This document shows positions 26,032 to 38,462 of a stretch of DNA of 64,000 bases, one piece after another. The stretch comes from Tubulanus polymorphus (lineage: Eukaryota > Nemertea > Palaeonemertea > Tubulaniformes > Tubulanidae). The position numbers and the translations under genes are program-made. The notes beneath the pieces are model-generated. The model saw only the letters and a list, made by a program, of their open reading frames with translations. It did no database searches and was not told the origin of the DNA. Position 1 is the stretch's first letter. Each line of letters starts with the position of its first letter. Where the stretch lies: assembly GCF_964204645.1 (NCBI RefSeq), contig NC_134030.1, forward strand, positions 3,511,855 through 3,575,854, in the 5' to 3' direction.

Positions 26032-28937
26032 ATGCCTCTAGGAGTGAAACCGATCTGCACAACGTGCAAAACGACGAACACTACGATGTGGCGAAAAGGT
26101 TCGCAAGGTGAAGTTCTGTGTAACGCGTGCGGTTTGAAACAACAACAAAACGGCAGCAACAACGAATCGGACAAGTGCAGCAACAAATCAAACAGTAGCA
26201 GCTTGAATGGAAGCAGTTATCATCGAGATCTTCACATCCCGCAAAGGAAGAGTTCAAGAATTAAACCGATGCCGCGTCCTCGGGGTACCTCAGCCGCCAA
26301 GTGGTCGAGTAAGGGTAAAAGCCGCCGTATGATTTTCAAAAGAAATGTAAGTTGACACAAACCCGGTCCGACAATCCCATTTTTTTATGAGTATTTTTCG
26401 GATAAGATTTTCAAGGATTATGCTGAATTTCTAATTGTTGTCGTTGTAGCCAATTAAATCTCCGTCATCGGTTTCTACTGTTGTTACATCTGACTGGGTT
26501 TTCTATCAGGTATGAAGAAGAAGAGCACGTGTTTACGGGTTTATACACAGGGTTTTTACAGATCGGAGAATTCTGCTGGACTTTCACGAAAAGTTGGGGA
26601 ATTTCAATCGTCAGTGTCTTGATATTCTTGCCGGTGATGAGGCATGGGTGTCATAGAGACAGGCCAATTTTTGTTGTTCGTTTGTTTTGGCGTTACGTCG
26701 CTTGGATCTTGGCTTCCCAAGACTAATCCGATTGGATTATTCATTTAACCTCAATACAGGACGGGCTTTGAAGTGTTGCCCGCACGCTGTAAGCAGCCAG
26801 CAGGACTCGAACCTGCTTGTCAATTTAATCAGGGAATTTTGGATTCCATGATCTGTAAGAACCCTACAATTATTACGTACCTTATTATTACATTTAGCTC
26901 TAAATGTCTATGTTACATTAGTGAAAAATTGTCGTAGATTTTGAGTGAATGTTTTTTTATTTTTCAGGGATGTTATTTCCAAGTTGGTGACATCGTTTCA
27001 CTTCTCGATCACGACGGAGGTATTTATTACGCGCAGATACGAGGTTTCATGCAAGATCAGTTTTTAGAAAAGAGCGCCATTATAACGTGGCTACTGCCGA
27101 CTGAAGCTACGTGCGGAGATAGATTTGATCCGGCTACTTATATCTTAGGTGAGTTGTGTCAATTCAAAATTCCGGAGTTCATATCCACCTCAAAGACTGG
27201 CATTATCTTCAGGGTCCCTACAACTCCTTGAATCCTTGAAAACTCCTTGATTTTTGAATATATTTTTCAAGGTCCTTGAAAATCCTTTAATTTTGAGAAA
27301 TATCCATAATCTCCTTGAAACTCCTTAAATTCTGGGAAAGTCCTATTAAAAATTTTCAAAAGGTCCTTTTCAGAAGACAGTGTATTTATTCTATTATTCT
27401 TCATTGTGTGACTTGTGAGTGAAAGTTGTTTCACTTTGAGATTTATAACATTTAAACATGTAAAACCAAAACGGCACACACAACAACTGATCAAAATTTG
27501 AAGAAAACATGGATTTTGTTTTTGAATTTTCGACTTTTTTTCCTTATATATGACCGCGAAAACCTCCTTGAATTTTTAAAATTACTCCTTGAAAATTCCT
27601 TGAAAAGTCCTTGAATTCTGGATACCAGGAATTGTAGGAACCTTGATCTTTAACGCGGGGGTAAACTCAACTCATTTTCAATTGAGTTAACCCCCTGGCA
27701 TCTTCACCCGTCAAGGGATTCGAACCCACTACGCTAAAGCTGTTCGCCGAACCCCTTGACCTCACGAGTCGATGGAGTCGTTACTAGCCGACCAGAATCC
27801 GGTCGTACCAATCACAGCGCTTGTAACAAACGACTTTAGGCTTCTATTGGTTTTCCCGTTAAATGGACCAATCAGCGAACGTTTTACTGAACAAGGAAGT
27901 ATTTCGCAAATCGATATATGACGTCATGCGCAACAGCGCCAGTAATGAAATCACGCTTCGTGAGGCCAGGGGGCTGGTGGAAGCGAGTTCGGGAGTGATA
28001 CCGGACCCCTGGCAAGCGAGGATGACCCCCTGGTTAAAGTTAACACCGCACTATAAAACCGCGCCAGGTTCCATTGATTGAAAGTTCATTTGATATAATA
28101 TATCGTTCCCACAGTTACATGAATTCAAAATTCCAAAGTTTTTCATGGATGATATCAATTTTCCCTTATGGATTTAGGCGTACTTTAAATGGATATATGC
28201 GATCATAGGCCTGCTACTGGGATGTAAATATTTCAGTGGTGGCCGGTCGATAGCGATTTTCTATAAGCTTGCTGAAGAAGGTTGCTCTTGGGCAAGTAAT
28301 CGACATTGCAGAGCTATGCTATATGATGTTAAAATAAACTTCTCAAAGTAATATCTATCAAGTTTTTCACAATTTCCGTTTTGTAGGTACCATTATAAGT
28401 TCTAGCATTACTGTCAGACCTCATTTTCAAGTTGGAAATTACTGGGATGGTGCAGAGGGTTGTGCATTGTTATCTACATCATTGGGATCCCAGATTGATG
28501 AACTTTGAAAACCTTTTCACATCATCCACACTATTGCCTTCTTTCACTTCCATTTTAATGCGTATTTGAATATTATTTTTTCAGGACCTGAAGAAGATCT
28601 GCCGAGGAAACTCGAGTTTATGGAGTTCGTTTGTCACGCGCCATCCGAGTATTTCAAAGCTAAATTAGGTCCGTTTCCAACGATTCCGAATCAACCGGAA
28701 TTATGTTACATCTGGACTACGTTTGGCTCGTGCATACGAACAATCCCGACTAAAGATGAAATATTCGGCCCGTGTTCGAAAGAGGATTTGTTACTGGATT
28801 CCGATTCGTCATACCACGGAGGAGCTACGAGTCGGTCGCTGTCAGGAGGTAATGTAGGACGACCGAGGAAACCTCGCGAACGCAAGATTTCTGTCACCGC
28901 GAAAGATAAAGACGTTGAAGAAATCATGGAGTTTTAA
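26032..28937 (+). CDS. GATAD1: GATAD1, GATA zinc-finger protein 1, 4 exons
   Basis: Coding exons 26032-26346, 26450-26509, 26968-27148 and 28585-28937 join in frame to about 302 aa (human 269). Residues 1-40 hold the GATA-type finger CTTCKTTNTTMWRKGS...CNACG. Exons 2-3 match the family's PIKSPSSVSTVVTS, YFQVGDIVSL and YYAQIRGFMQDQ segments. Exon 4 carries GPEEDLPRKLEF and FVCHAPSEYFKA. GATAD1 is a nuclear chromatin reader partner linked to H3K4me3 complexes. The C-terminus after TIPTKDE is about 45 residues longer than in vertebrates and ends in a basic RKPRERK patch. The 1.4-kb third intron contains two dispersed repeats. An AATAAA occurs near 29020. Confidence 0.95.
27210..27640. repeat. 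CCTTGAA-rich degenerate repeat in GATAD1 intron 3
   Basis: Two clusters of CTCCTTGAA/CCTTGAAAA motifs (27220-27350 and 27560-27620) flank unique sequence. This looks like a diverged dispersed element whose ends share the motif. No coding capacity. Confidence 0.5.
27654..28030 (-). mobile_element. tRNA-like SINE candidate, copy 1
   Basis: Bases 27690-28030 align closely with 55340-55670, covering GCTAAAGCTGTTC, CCAATCACAGCGCTTG and ATGACGTCATGCGCAAC. On the minus strand there is a TAGCGTAGTGG A-box-like motif followed directly by GGTTCGAATCC, a perfect pol III B box. A palindrome (TCAATTGAGTTAACCCCC type) at 27658-27700 is related to the larger one at 59.6 kb. The copy contains TGACGTCA, a CRE-type palindrome, and lies inside GATAD1 intron 3. 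Confidence 0.6.
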
Positions 28938-29331
28938 ACCGGATTGAAGATCTATGAGATTTTGAGAATTGTTAAATTGTGCGCATTTATTTAATTGTAT
29001 ATTATTACCTACTGCCTGTAATAAAATTGTCTTTTTATACGATACACATGTATTTGTTTTATATCTGATCTAGTATTATGAATTTGTAGTGGAACCTCAT
29101 TAAAATCACCTCACAGATAATGATTTTAAGAACGAAGAATTTTGTCCTAAATGGAATGACTTCAATTATTTCATCCTGGATATAACAAATTATTGGTATA
29201 AATATATGGTATTGCTTGTAACTGACTGATTTTTTGGTCCCCTAAAGGTCATTGTAACGAGTATCAATTGTCAAAGGCTGTGTATCCAGGAACAGGTGAT
29301 GTCTTCAGCTATCTTAAGATGCTGGAAGTCA

Positions 29332-29561
29332 TGTAGAGAGAATCCCACAATTATAACGAAAAAGTCCGAAAATGAAACTTCGAGATACTGTAGTTTATTT
29401 CAACGTTTCGACGATTTCCTAATAGTCATCTTCAGGAATAAGGGTATAGGATATAGTCGAAACGTTGAAATAAACTACAGTATCTCGAAGTTTCATTTTC
29501 GTTATAATTGTGGGATTCTCTCTACATCGCGTCAACACGGATATAGTGTTCTATCAATCGT
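29332..29561 (-). mobile_element. Hammerhead retroelement, family 1, copy C
   Basis: A 230-bp insert flanked by a 14-bp duplication, GATGCTGGAAGTCA (29318-29331 and 29562-29575). It is in reverse orientation: the leader complement GATATAGTGTTCTATCAATCG is at the right. Both inverted arms (AGAGAATCCCACAAT ... ATTGTGGGATTCTCT) are present. It lies between GATAD1 and the small gene at 30.4 kb. Confidence 0.85.
29398..29442 (-). ncRNA. Hammerhead ribozyme candidate, family 1 (decaying)
   Basis: On the minus strand CTGAAGA is followed by GACTAT, a loop, ATCGTC, then GAAACGTT. Stem II has one mismatch compared with the copies at 17.0 and 43.7 kb, so activity is less likely. The opposite arm keeps only the 3' half (ATAGTCGAAACGTTG). 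Confidence 0.55.
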
Positions 29562-30418
29562 GATGCTGGAAGTCAATTTAGCGGAGGGGTTGGCACATGA
29601 TTGGTACAACTGCTCATCCACCAATGAGTTCAGACGATAATGAGCCGAGAAGTTTAGATAACTAGGAGTGAAGTGTTTGCCCTAGTCTGTAACCTATTAA
29701 AACACTGGAGAGGTAATTAATGAACGGGATGTCATGTGAAATCAACAGTCACGTAATTCTCTAAAAAAAAACCATTAACAAGACTGCCATTTGTTAGGGT
29801 ATTTACATTTTCACTTGTTTTTATTTTTGAATATACAAACGGCTCATACATTACATAACACAGGATTCCAGTCGCCTCGTTTAACATACCCCTAAAATAC
29901 GCAGTGTCCAAATGTTTCGTATGTTTTTCAGAGGAGGGGATTAAGATTGATGAAATTTTGTACAAAATTTATATGAAGGAATCTGCGAGTCGAATCATCG
30001 CCCGACCCATGAACAGAATCGCTGGTTTAATAAAATCTATCTACGGTAGAACCAAACATAAAATATGATCCAAATGTTAAAATCCGATAAATCTCTCACT
30101 CTATATTTCAACCCGAACTCGATGAAACTTTCCAGTTCCAGAAGAAGCTGGAACAGAAAAGCTAAAGGGGTCATTCATAGATTATCCTAGAGTCCATGGG
30201 GTAATGAAGAGGTTACTTCACCCGATTAAGGTTAAAATTGCGTACTGGAACATATTGGGGAAGCAGGTTTGATCAACAACAAATCTGCGTACATACTTTA
30301 ACTTATGAATGATCCCAAACTGTGACATTGAGACCAAAACATTCAACATTTTACTCAGGAATTTCCATTCAAAAACACATGCACATAAACTTTACACATA
30401 AATTTGTTCTATTTCAAA

Positions 30419-31666
30419 ATGGCTGCAAGTCTAAGGCAGGTTTCGATTGGTCTCAAACAATTCCGCAATCATTGGTTTCAACCAGAATACGTTCTCCCCA
30501 TCGGTCGCGAGAAAGTACCTGGTAAGTAATCTGGAATAGCTCATCGTCTGAAACCGGAATTACTACGTTCAATCAAAACCTGCCTAAAAATACTTATACA
30601 CAATGAGTTGACAGCAAATAAACGATGACATTACATAGTATACAATCAGTTAGACATATATAGACAATAAACAAATCATTCAAACAATCAATAGCAAATT
30701 AACAGAACACCCTTTCATAACCATCCCCCCCCCGCGTCAGCCCCAGCTATTCACATACTCAATTTGATCGATTGTCATTTTGTACAAGAAAAGTATATTT
30801 AAATAAATGCAGTATTTGAGACAAACTGATTTTTTTTTTCATTTGGCTCCAAAAATACACTGATCTTAAACGATAAGCGCACAAAAGAGTGGCGTCAATG
30901 GTCTAAAGGTTTGTAATCAAAATACAATAATAATGAAACATCAACTTACTGTAACAGTGTTCTTCTCTGCAAAGGCTTTTGATTAAAGGGGTGCGGGCAC
31001 CTGTTATTTTCACATCTATCCCTCTGATAATCAACCTTCATGTCAAAGATTCTGCCCAAACCGTTCATTACGAGTTGATAAAATTGGTTTGATAAGTAAT
31101 GAATTAATCCGAAAGATTGCACCTAGATTAAGCTATGTTTTTGAGGCAACTCACACTCCTTACATTACCAATAGCATTGCAACTGTGTCATCGGTAGGTA
31201 AAACTTAAAATGAATGTTATACAGCCGCTCTAAAAACCCAGCGTACACTGGTACAATTCAATCGAAGTTAATCATGGCAATAAAACTTTAAATATCCTGA
31301 TAGCGAGAAAGCGGTTTAATCATAAAAGTTTATAGGCTAAAATAACTCGCAACATTTACAAGAACGCCGACATAGACAATACTGTACATGACTTCAATCG
31401 GAGTACTTACAACATAAATCATGAATTATTACTTATTGATAGCTGTAGGTAGTTTGTAGTAGGAGTTTGTTGCAAGTCCCGGGAAATATTGCTTATTTAC
31501 AGTGATTCTACAACTTTGTGGACTGGTTGTACAGTTCGTAAGACAAAAACTCGATCGACAAATGCAGAAATGGGAACAAATACCACGAAAAATGCGTAAA
31601 TCCAGATATTTCATGCAAATTTGCAAAATAATACAGAATCAACTGAATAAGGGGGCCATGCATAAG
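30419..31666 (+). CDS. Unrecognised small spliced gene, at least two exons
   Basis: Exon 1 (30419-30521) starts at CAAAATGGCTG and encodes MAASLRQVSIGLKQFRNHWF then QPEYVLPIGREKVP, ending before GTAAGT. Exon 2 (31503-31666) follows a TTATTTACAG acceptor, restores the frame across a split codon (G+TG), encodes VILQLCGLVVQFVRQKLDRQ and a basic stretch, and ends before another GTAAGT. The protein so far is 89 residues: a basic amphipathic N-terminus, one short hydrophobic segment (about residues 35-47), then a Lys/Arg-rich tail. This recalls small mitochondrial proteins, which is a guess. The terminal exon was not settled. A candidate from 31712 would stop at 31783, exactly at the edge of an inserted element, after an implausibly short 45-base intron. 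The gene converges on USP1. Confidence 0.55.
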
Positions 31667-31780
31667 GTAAGTACGTGTAATTGGGCATAACTGCCAGTAC
31701 TGAAAGGGTTAACAGATGCTTCATCTAGCAAACATTAAAAATGGAGTGTTCCTTTATAGAAGAAACATCTCTTATTGCCA

Positions 31781-31949
31781 ATGAGCAAAACCCACACTTG
31801 ATGATTTAACAATCTAAACTTCATCATCAGAGAAATAAAAATAACAAATGATGATGAAGTTTAGTCAAAACTTAAACTGTCAGAATGAATTATTGTGGGT
31901 TTTGCTCATTAACTGTGAATACCGAGATAATCATCAGTCTCTATCGGTT
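31781..31949 (-). mobile_element. Hammerhead-type foldback element, family 4, ribozyme core lost
   Basis: Flanked by a 14-bp duplication, ATCTCTTATTGCCA (31767-31780 and 31950-31963). Arms AATGAGCAAAACCCACA and TGTGGGTTTTGCTCATT plus CTAAACTTCATCATC and its complement form a long hairpin. The plan (about 40-base unpaired leader, arms with TGTGGG near the end) matches the families that carry ribozymes. CTGATGATG is present near the centre, but the GAAAC half is missing. It lies just past the USP1 stop codon. Confidence 0.75.
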
Positions 31950-31989
31950 ATCTCTTATTGCCACTTATTTGTTTATGAATCATTCTCAA

Positions 31990-34900
31990 TCAACACCTGC
32001 GATAGAACAGAACGTACGGAGTACAATTACTAGCAGACGATAACAACTCTTTGAACTGTTGCTGCGTGTACGCGTGCACCATAGTGTCATCGCATTCGAG
32101 CCATTTATCGACGAGACTCGAATTCATCAACATCAGTTTCGTTTCGCCGTTGTGATCGGTCATCAATTGTTCGGTGGCGACGTCGTTACCGTCGCCCTGA
32201 CCGTGCTCGGCGGGCGGGTTATCGAACGCGGTCCGATCGGCGGGCATCTTCACGTACGCCGTGTAGTGACCGGCGGATAGAGTTACGCCACAATGCATTA
32301 TCATTCCATACAGTTCATACCTGCAAGTAGAAATAACAGGGAAATGCTTAAAACACTCAGTATAATGATTACTGGTAGTACTAAAATCTATCTACAATAG
32401 AACCATGTTATAATCGATAATCAACATAAAAAGTGATCCAAATGTTAAAATCTGATTAATCTCACTGTACATTTACATATCTCTCACCCCAAACTATCAA
32501 TGAAACCTTTTCCAAGCACATTTTAATAATTACCATGATAATAATAATTAAGTCCGTAAATTTTTATAGATTTGTTACAGCCACATGCTCTCTCCTCGTG
32601 ACTACGCCTCTAATGGTGGTCAAACTCAATAAGCTATTCCCATGACGATCCGTCAAAGTTCTTAAATCCACCAATTATTATTTAATGTCTCTCCAACACT
32701 TGCTCAAAATCACGTTACATGCATAACATAAATCGCGCCTTCTTCATCTTTAGATATGTTCACCAGTGCACGAAATATTGGCACAGATCAGGACTGAGTC
32801 AAATTTGGCCCATGCCTAATTAGAGAGCGTTCACATGCTAAACACTCACTCGTTACTTAACAATGCTCAAAAAAAGCGCAAAGTGATCAGGGCTAATAGC
32901 TAACATTTTCATCATTCTAACAAAGGGGAAAATGCCTCGCTATGTTAATGTTTATACAAAGACAATATTTGAAAACTTGTAACATCTAAATACAGTACTG
33001 CTGATACATCTAATTAGAGTACTAATCTAGTACTGCTGATACCGGAACTTCTAAATACCGGTAATAGGATAGGATTGACTCACCAGTGTTGATTACAAGG
33101 CTGCACGCATTTAGCGCTGAAGCATGAAAAGTCGAACGGAATTATCACTTGGTCGTTGATTTTGGAAAGACCGCCGAAAAGACTGCAAAAAAGTATATAA
33201 AGTATTATACAATGCCTCGCCGAATATCGTTATCAAGAAGAGGAAGACATTCGCAATGTGTCACGAATAAAGACATAATACATCATCAGTTTAGTTTCAC
33301 CGTTGTGATCAGTCATGTTGACGTCTACAGCAAATTTCAAAACTTGTTCATGTTTTCAAAAATTTCGATCGTTTCATATTGGGTGGGTTTGATTCTCATG
33401 GTTTTAAGAGTACGCTTTCAGATATTTCAATCATATAAGACGAGAAGATACACAATATCCGTGTATGATGAAAACGAGAGAAATCCCACAATAACGAAGC
33501 CAAGATTGAAAAATTCTATATCAGAATGATTATATTCGAGGAGCAACGTTTCGGCTAATAACTGTTAGCCATCATCAGGCATACCTCATCAACGTTGCTC
33601 CTCAAATATAGTCATTCTGATATAGATTTTTTCAATCTTGGCTTCGTTATTGTGGGATTTCTCTCGAATCCAATCATGTAGTATTAAATTAGTTATTCGG
33701 GTTTTTCTTTCTTACCCTGAAGTCGCTTTGAAACGTTTCAAGTGGAAAGTCAACACGTCCGGCATCGTCATGTAATGCAGCGAGCGTTCGGCTTCGCAAA
33801 GATGTTGACAGGTATCACAGTAATAACGATTGTCATCTCGTAACCTCTCCACTTCCGACATAGCGTTCAACATCCACGAGGTCGGCTTTTTATCCGTATC
33901 AATATCTGTATCGTATAAAACATCTACAATTCATTATAGACCGTTCCATAGCAATAACTACAGACTTATCATTGTTCATTACATGGTTGTTACAAATCGG
34001 GCAATCAGATATTGCTTGATGTTTCCCTAACCCTCGACCAAAAATGTCCCTGATTAAGATATCCTCAGTGGGGGTTGTTTCTTCTCAAGATTATTAAACT
34101 TATATCAAGATTATCACTTATTAAATTCTAGTGCTTCTCATCACCGGCAAGGACAAGACTCCAAATAATTCTAATTCCTCTACTTTTCCTTGTTTCTCAA
34201 GAAGAGTCAGAATTCCCTGATTTTCTCTGCAGGGAAAAATTATACCAAAATTCCCTGATTTATCATCCAGAAAAATTACTAGTGGTCCAAGGAACATACA
34301 CTGCAGAAACCTACGACCTTAAAACTAACCACAATCAAAGCTATTAAACACCTCCTGGAGTAGGCTAAAAATGGGAATCCCCTGATTTTACCAGAACCCG
34401 ATCAAATACTCACCAAATTCGGAATCATCCTCCTCGTTTTCCTTGTCATCTTCGTCTCCATCGTTTCGTATTCTGACGGGAATTCCGATATCCTGAAAGT
34501 TCTCGTTACGCGACGTACAACTTTCACATTCGAGGCACTTCGTTTTCAGAGTCATCTCTCCCTGGAAGATCTCCTCGACGACGTGAACGCGTTTCTCGTC
34601 GTATTCGCTCTGCAGCGTCGTCTGCTTGTGCAGCGTCGCCGAGATTTCCGGATATTTCCGAGCGACGTCGGAATCCTCGAGTTTACGCAGGCAGACGACG
34701 GGCGTTCGAGCGCCGTTCATCGCGTCGTGTTTCAAACGTTCAGCAGTTGATTCGCTATGATTAACGTCGTCCACGGTTACGACCCCTCGTCGCTGTTCCG
34801 AGTCGTTGAACAGAATCTTTCGCGCCGATGAATTCGGTTTCGTAAAACTGTGATTTAATTTCGCTTGTCGTAACGGCGTTTTACGAATAGTTTTTGACGC

Positions 34901-37900
34901 CGAAGCCGTCAGTCGTTTATTCGTCGTCTCGACCGTCGATTCTAACGCGTTCGTATCACTGGCGGTGGCGCCACCGCAGTTATTCATCAATCCAATGCAC
35001 TCTTTATTGCCACCGCGTACTTTAATCGATTTATCTGCGCTGTGATCGACGGTGGATGGTTTCGTGACCCTCGCGCCGCGTACACCTAAACGCTTACAGG
35101 GCGTCGTCGCTTCCGCCGTGAAATACGACTTGATTCCCTGCGTCTGCGCCGATGAAGTTTCCGGCGACGATTTTCGTTTCGATTTCGCTGAGTTGTTGCC
35201 GATTTTGTCGTCGGTATTAATGGCGGCGGCGGGGTCGCCGGATGAGACCGTGCGTCGTCTACGCCGTCGCTTGTCGGCCCGTCCATCGTCCAGCTCCGCG
35301 CTACCGTCGTTAGATCGTTTACGAGGATTACGCGACGATACGGCGCCGGTTGAACCACCGCCGCGTGAACTACGACGTAACGTTTTCGCGACCGGAATCA
35401 GAATCGACGGCGCCGATCGAGTTTTACTCGAGTTCTTCACGAGTTCATCGTCCGAATAAACCGCACTGATCGGAGTAACCGAACGTCGCGGTCTTAACGA
35501 CTTCATCGTATTCGCTCCGTCGTCATCTGTTTCCGCATCCGAACCCGCGTTTTTAGTCATACTGACAGAACTTTTCGACGGTCTATAAGCGTGGATTGAT
35601 CTACGCGGACTCACGCAGCCCTCGGTTCTGTTCGACATGATTCGCTCCCAGACATCGTCCTCCGGTGTCGATCGCCTCGACTGGCGTTTACTGTACGTTT
35701 GAGAGCACGGTCGCACCGGTCTGACCGGTGACTCGCGACACATCGGTCGATCAGCCTCGCACGCCTCGGCGGCCTGCGGAATCATCGGCTCACTGTCGAA
35801 TCCATCCACCCGGTCCACCGGCGCGGTCGCGTGGATCGAAATCGGTTTCTTCAAATCGGTTGAGACGTAACAATCATTTTTAATCGTCGCCGGTTGCAAC
35901 TGATCGAAATATCGCGTATTTGGTGCGTGCTTCTTACTCAATAAACTATCATCATCGTCATCATCATCGACTTCGATATCTTCCTCCTTCATATCATCAA
36001 AATTTTCCTCCTTTTTCGCTTCATCCTTCACCCGGATCACCGGAGTGCTATCGCTTTCTATTTTCGGGGACCATTTTTTCTCCTGGTCCTCTTTAACTTC
36101 TTCTTTGACTCCGAGCTCTTCGATTTTTTCGTCGATCTGTACGGAATATTTGTTCGGAGAGGTTGGCAGACGTCTGCCTTGCATCGTCGGAGACAGTTTA
36201 CACGGACTGACGTCACTGGCGCCGCGAGAAGGTGATGAGGTGTCCTCCTGTTTAACGACGGCGTGGTGCAACTCGACCGGAATGTTCTGATTGATTTGCA
36301 GGTCTTCTAATCCGGGCATTTGACGCTTTTCGGCGACAAGATTTTTCGCGGAATCTTCAACATAACACAGAACACAACGAAGCAATTCTTGAGCATCGTG
36401 CTGTAAATTACCTTCAAACATTGGATTCAATAATCTGAAAACAAACACGAAACACTTATTTGAAATCTACTGTTTCACATACATTTAGAAACAAAAACAT
36501 CCAAACCCACTTCAATCAAAGAATCTACAATCAGGTTCCACCTATAGTCCGATATCAGACAAGCCACTGAAAGTTTCACACAATATTTTGATGGCGAAAC
36601 TTTGAAAATTCCACCGCAGTGCGATGTATAACGGACCATACCGCTTTATTACATCTACACCACAGTGCAGTGTATAATGAAAATACCCTGTTCCGCGATT
36701 TATCGCAAGTTACCAGTACTAATCATTAGCAATGTTTGACAGATGTCATCTTTCAGTAGAGATTATAATCATCGGTAAGTCACATGGATACACCGCACCA
36801 CAGGGTACACGCGTAAACCTACTGAAAAGCGAATAAATTCACCTGATACAATCTAGTACTTCATAAGGTCTAACGGCGAGAGAATCCAAATCAGCGCCCG
36901 GTTGGTAAGACTTCTCGACACTTTTCATATCCGAAAACAGCTAAAAATAACAATAAACACCTTTGAATGATGAACAACTAAAACTTTCCTGACTAAATTC
37001 AAAACGTAAATCTAAACGATGACACAGACCTTCCCCAATCCAGTAACCAGTTTCCATTCTGTTGACATTTTTTCGTCGTTACCCTTCAGAATAAAATAAA
37101 TCAACCTTCAAATATCGACATAGGACGTACTAACCCGAATAAGTATTGTACAGCTAGCTAGAAGCGTTGATACATACCTGTTGTTTTCTTGCTTCATTGA
37201 AGAACTGCAACTCTTTAGATAAGTAGTGAATTCCTCTTACAAAACGCGGAGTATAGCGAAGAATCTGAATGACACTGTTCAGAAAACATGTGTTACCTGA
37301 AACAATACATCATTATTAGTAGAATAATCCATTTCCATAATAAACCTTCATCAAGAAGTCAGAATAGAGTTATTCAACATTTCAACTATATACTTATTAT
37401 AAGTGCTAGTGTAGTCCTAAACTACTAGCTCAATGAAACATTCTGGGGGCAGTTGCTCAAAAGTTGGTTAAAGATAACCGGCCGTTAAATACCATAGTAA
37501 CAATGAAATTTCAATTGTCACCATATCAACTATCCACTGGTTAACTCTAACCAACTTTTGAGCAACCGGACTCTATTTCTTCATTGTTAGTGTGAGATTT
37601 TATATCATTGTTACAACACGGACTCAAGACAATGTTTCAACAATGGTTACCCAGTTCTACCTGATTAAAACATTTGATTCTAGGGTCCAAACATTGAGAA
37701 AGAATTAATATCAATCTGGACAGTAAACCTCTGATCGATACTTACCCATATTGACGAGAGAAGCAACCGCCGCCAATTTAGGCTTATCAACTTCCGATTC
37801 TTGATAGGCATCAGCACACGCATCACTTCAATAAATATAGAAAGTCAAAATCAGTCGGACTGAATTCAAACAAGTATTTCGTCCGAAATTGGACACTTCT

Positions 37901-38462
37901 CGTTAATGATGAGCACTGAAATAATTTGCTAGGGTTCAAAGTCGTACGGCTGACGCAAAAGTAAACATTTTCATAGTAAAATAAGCACTTTGGTAAGGCA
38001 TAAGTAACACTTTATTATCTAACCCTTTCAGTGCATCTACACTGCAGTGCGGTGACGTGACATTACTAGTACACCGCATTGACGTGTACTGATGTTATTG
38101 AATTAATACTGAAGTGGCGTGAAAAAATGCCATTGTATTTTCAAAAGATCACGGGAAAACTGCGACGGGAGCACCGCGTGCTCCTTGTGTCCCGTTTTGA
38201 TCCGCCCCTGCACAGGAATTAGAACTTACAACTTTTCAGAGCAATCTCCGTTTATCGGTTGTTCTTCCTCGTTTTCTTTCTTCGCCGTCTCCTCGGTGAT
38301 TTCTGTCTTCACGGTATCCGTTGTTTCTTTTTTCGGTTTGATATTTTTTTTATTTGCCGCCGATGATTTAAGAGACAGCCTCGATCGTTTGACAACAGGC
38401 GGATCATCGACCTCTGACGTAGCTTCTTTATTGTTAACCGTCATTATTTTATCGTCTGTCAA
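31990..38462 (-). CDS. USP1: USP1, ubiquitin-specific protease 1, 8 coding exons
   Basis: Coding exons 38462-38230, 37825-37746, 37296-37178, 36940-36843, 36434-34414, 33905-33716, 33182-33084 and 32320-31990 join in phase to 1056 aa (human 785). The Cys box is GNTCFLNSVIQILRYTPRF with Cys108. LNPMFEGNLQHDAQELL, the zinc-binding KCLECES and CDTCQHLC pairs, and GGLSKIN follow. The His box is GVTLSAGHYTAYVK with His965, and the protein ends TPYVLFYRR. USP1 with WDR48 removes ubiquitin from PCNA and FANCD2 in the nucleus. The N-terminal RSRLSLK matches the family. Exon 5 encodes a 670-residue exon with a long Ser/Arg-rich insert. A 5' leader exon probably ends at a GTAAGT donor near 39254, joining at 38503. 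No LLGG autocleavage motif is seen. Confidence 0.95.
33435..33670 (-). mobile_element. Hammerhead retroelement, family 3, in USP1 intron
   Basis: Arms beginning GAGAGAAATCCCACAATAACG and ending GTTATTGTGGGATTTCTCTC enclose the ribozyme. Outside the arms on the left is a leader with ACAATATCCGTGTATGATG, similar to the family 1 leader ACTATATCCGTGTTGACG. CAATCAT at 33428-33434 and 33671-33677 is a probable but short target duplication. It lies between USP1 coding exons 6 and 7. Confidence 0.75.
33538..33592 (-). ncRNA. Hammerhead ribozyme candidate, family 3
   Basis: Minus strand: CTGATGA (33578-33572), extra T, stem II GGCTAA (33570-33565), loop CAGTTA, TTAGCC (33558-33553), GAA, then ACGT and T as cleavage-site base. 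Stem I pairs GC next to the core, then GAGG with CCTC across an asymmetric internal loop, the usual hammerhead arrangement. An alternative long stem III (GAGGAGCAACGT with its complement) is also possible because the element is a foldback. Confidence 0.7.
34021..34375. repeat. Dispersed repeat, copy 2 (related to 4921-5240)
   Basis: Carries the same ordered blocks as the 4.9-kb copy, including TGTCCCTGATTAA, CTCAGTGGGGGTTGT, CTCATCACCGGCAAG and CTGCAGGGAA. It is inside the USP1 intron between coding exons 5 and 6. Confidence 0.6.
37446..37572. mobile_element. Intact MITE, about 127 bp, in USP1 intron
   Basis: Terminal inverted repeats GTTGCTCAAAAGTTGGTTA and its complement TAACCAACTTTTGAGCAAC enclose about 80 bp. 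Same family as the interrupted copy in the last LIPE intron. No coding capacity. Confidence 0.8.

Noticed and set aside
26800-26830. tRNA-like T arm on the minus strand (GGTTCGAGTCC)
   Set aside because: Isolated motif; the rest of a cloverleaf could not be drawn. Probably a SINE scrap.
35052-35459. 135-codon plus-strand open frame
   Set aside because: Antisense to the large USP1 exon 5, whose protein matches the family.
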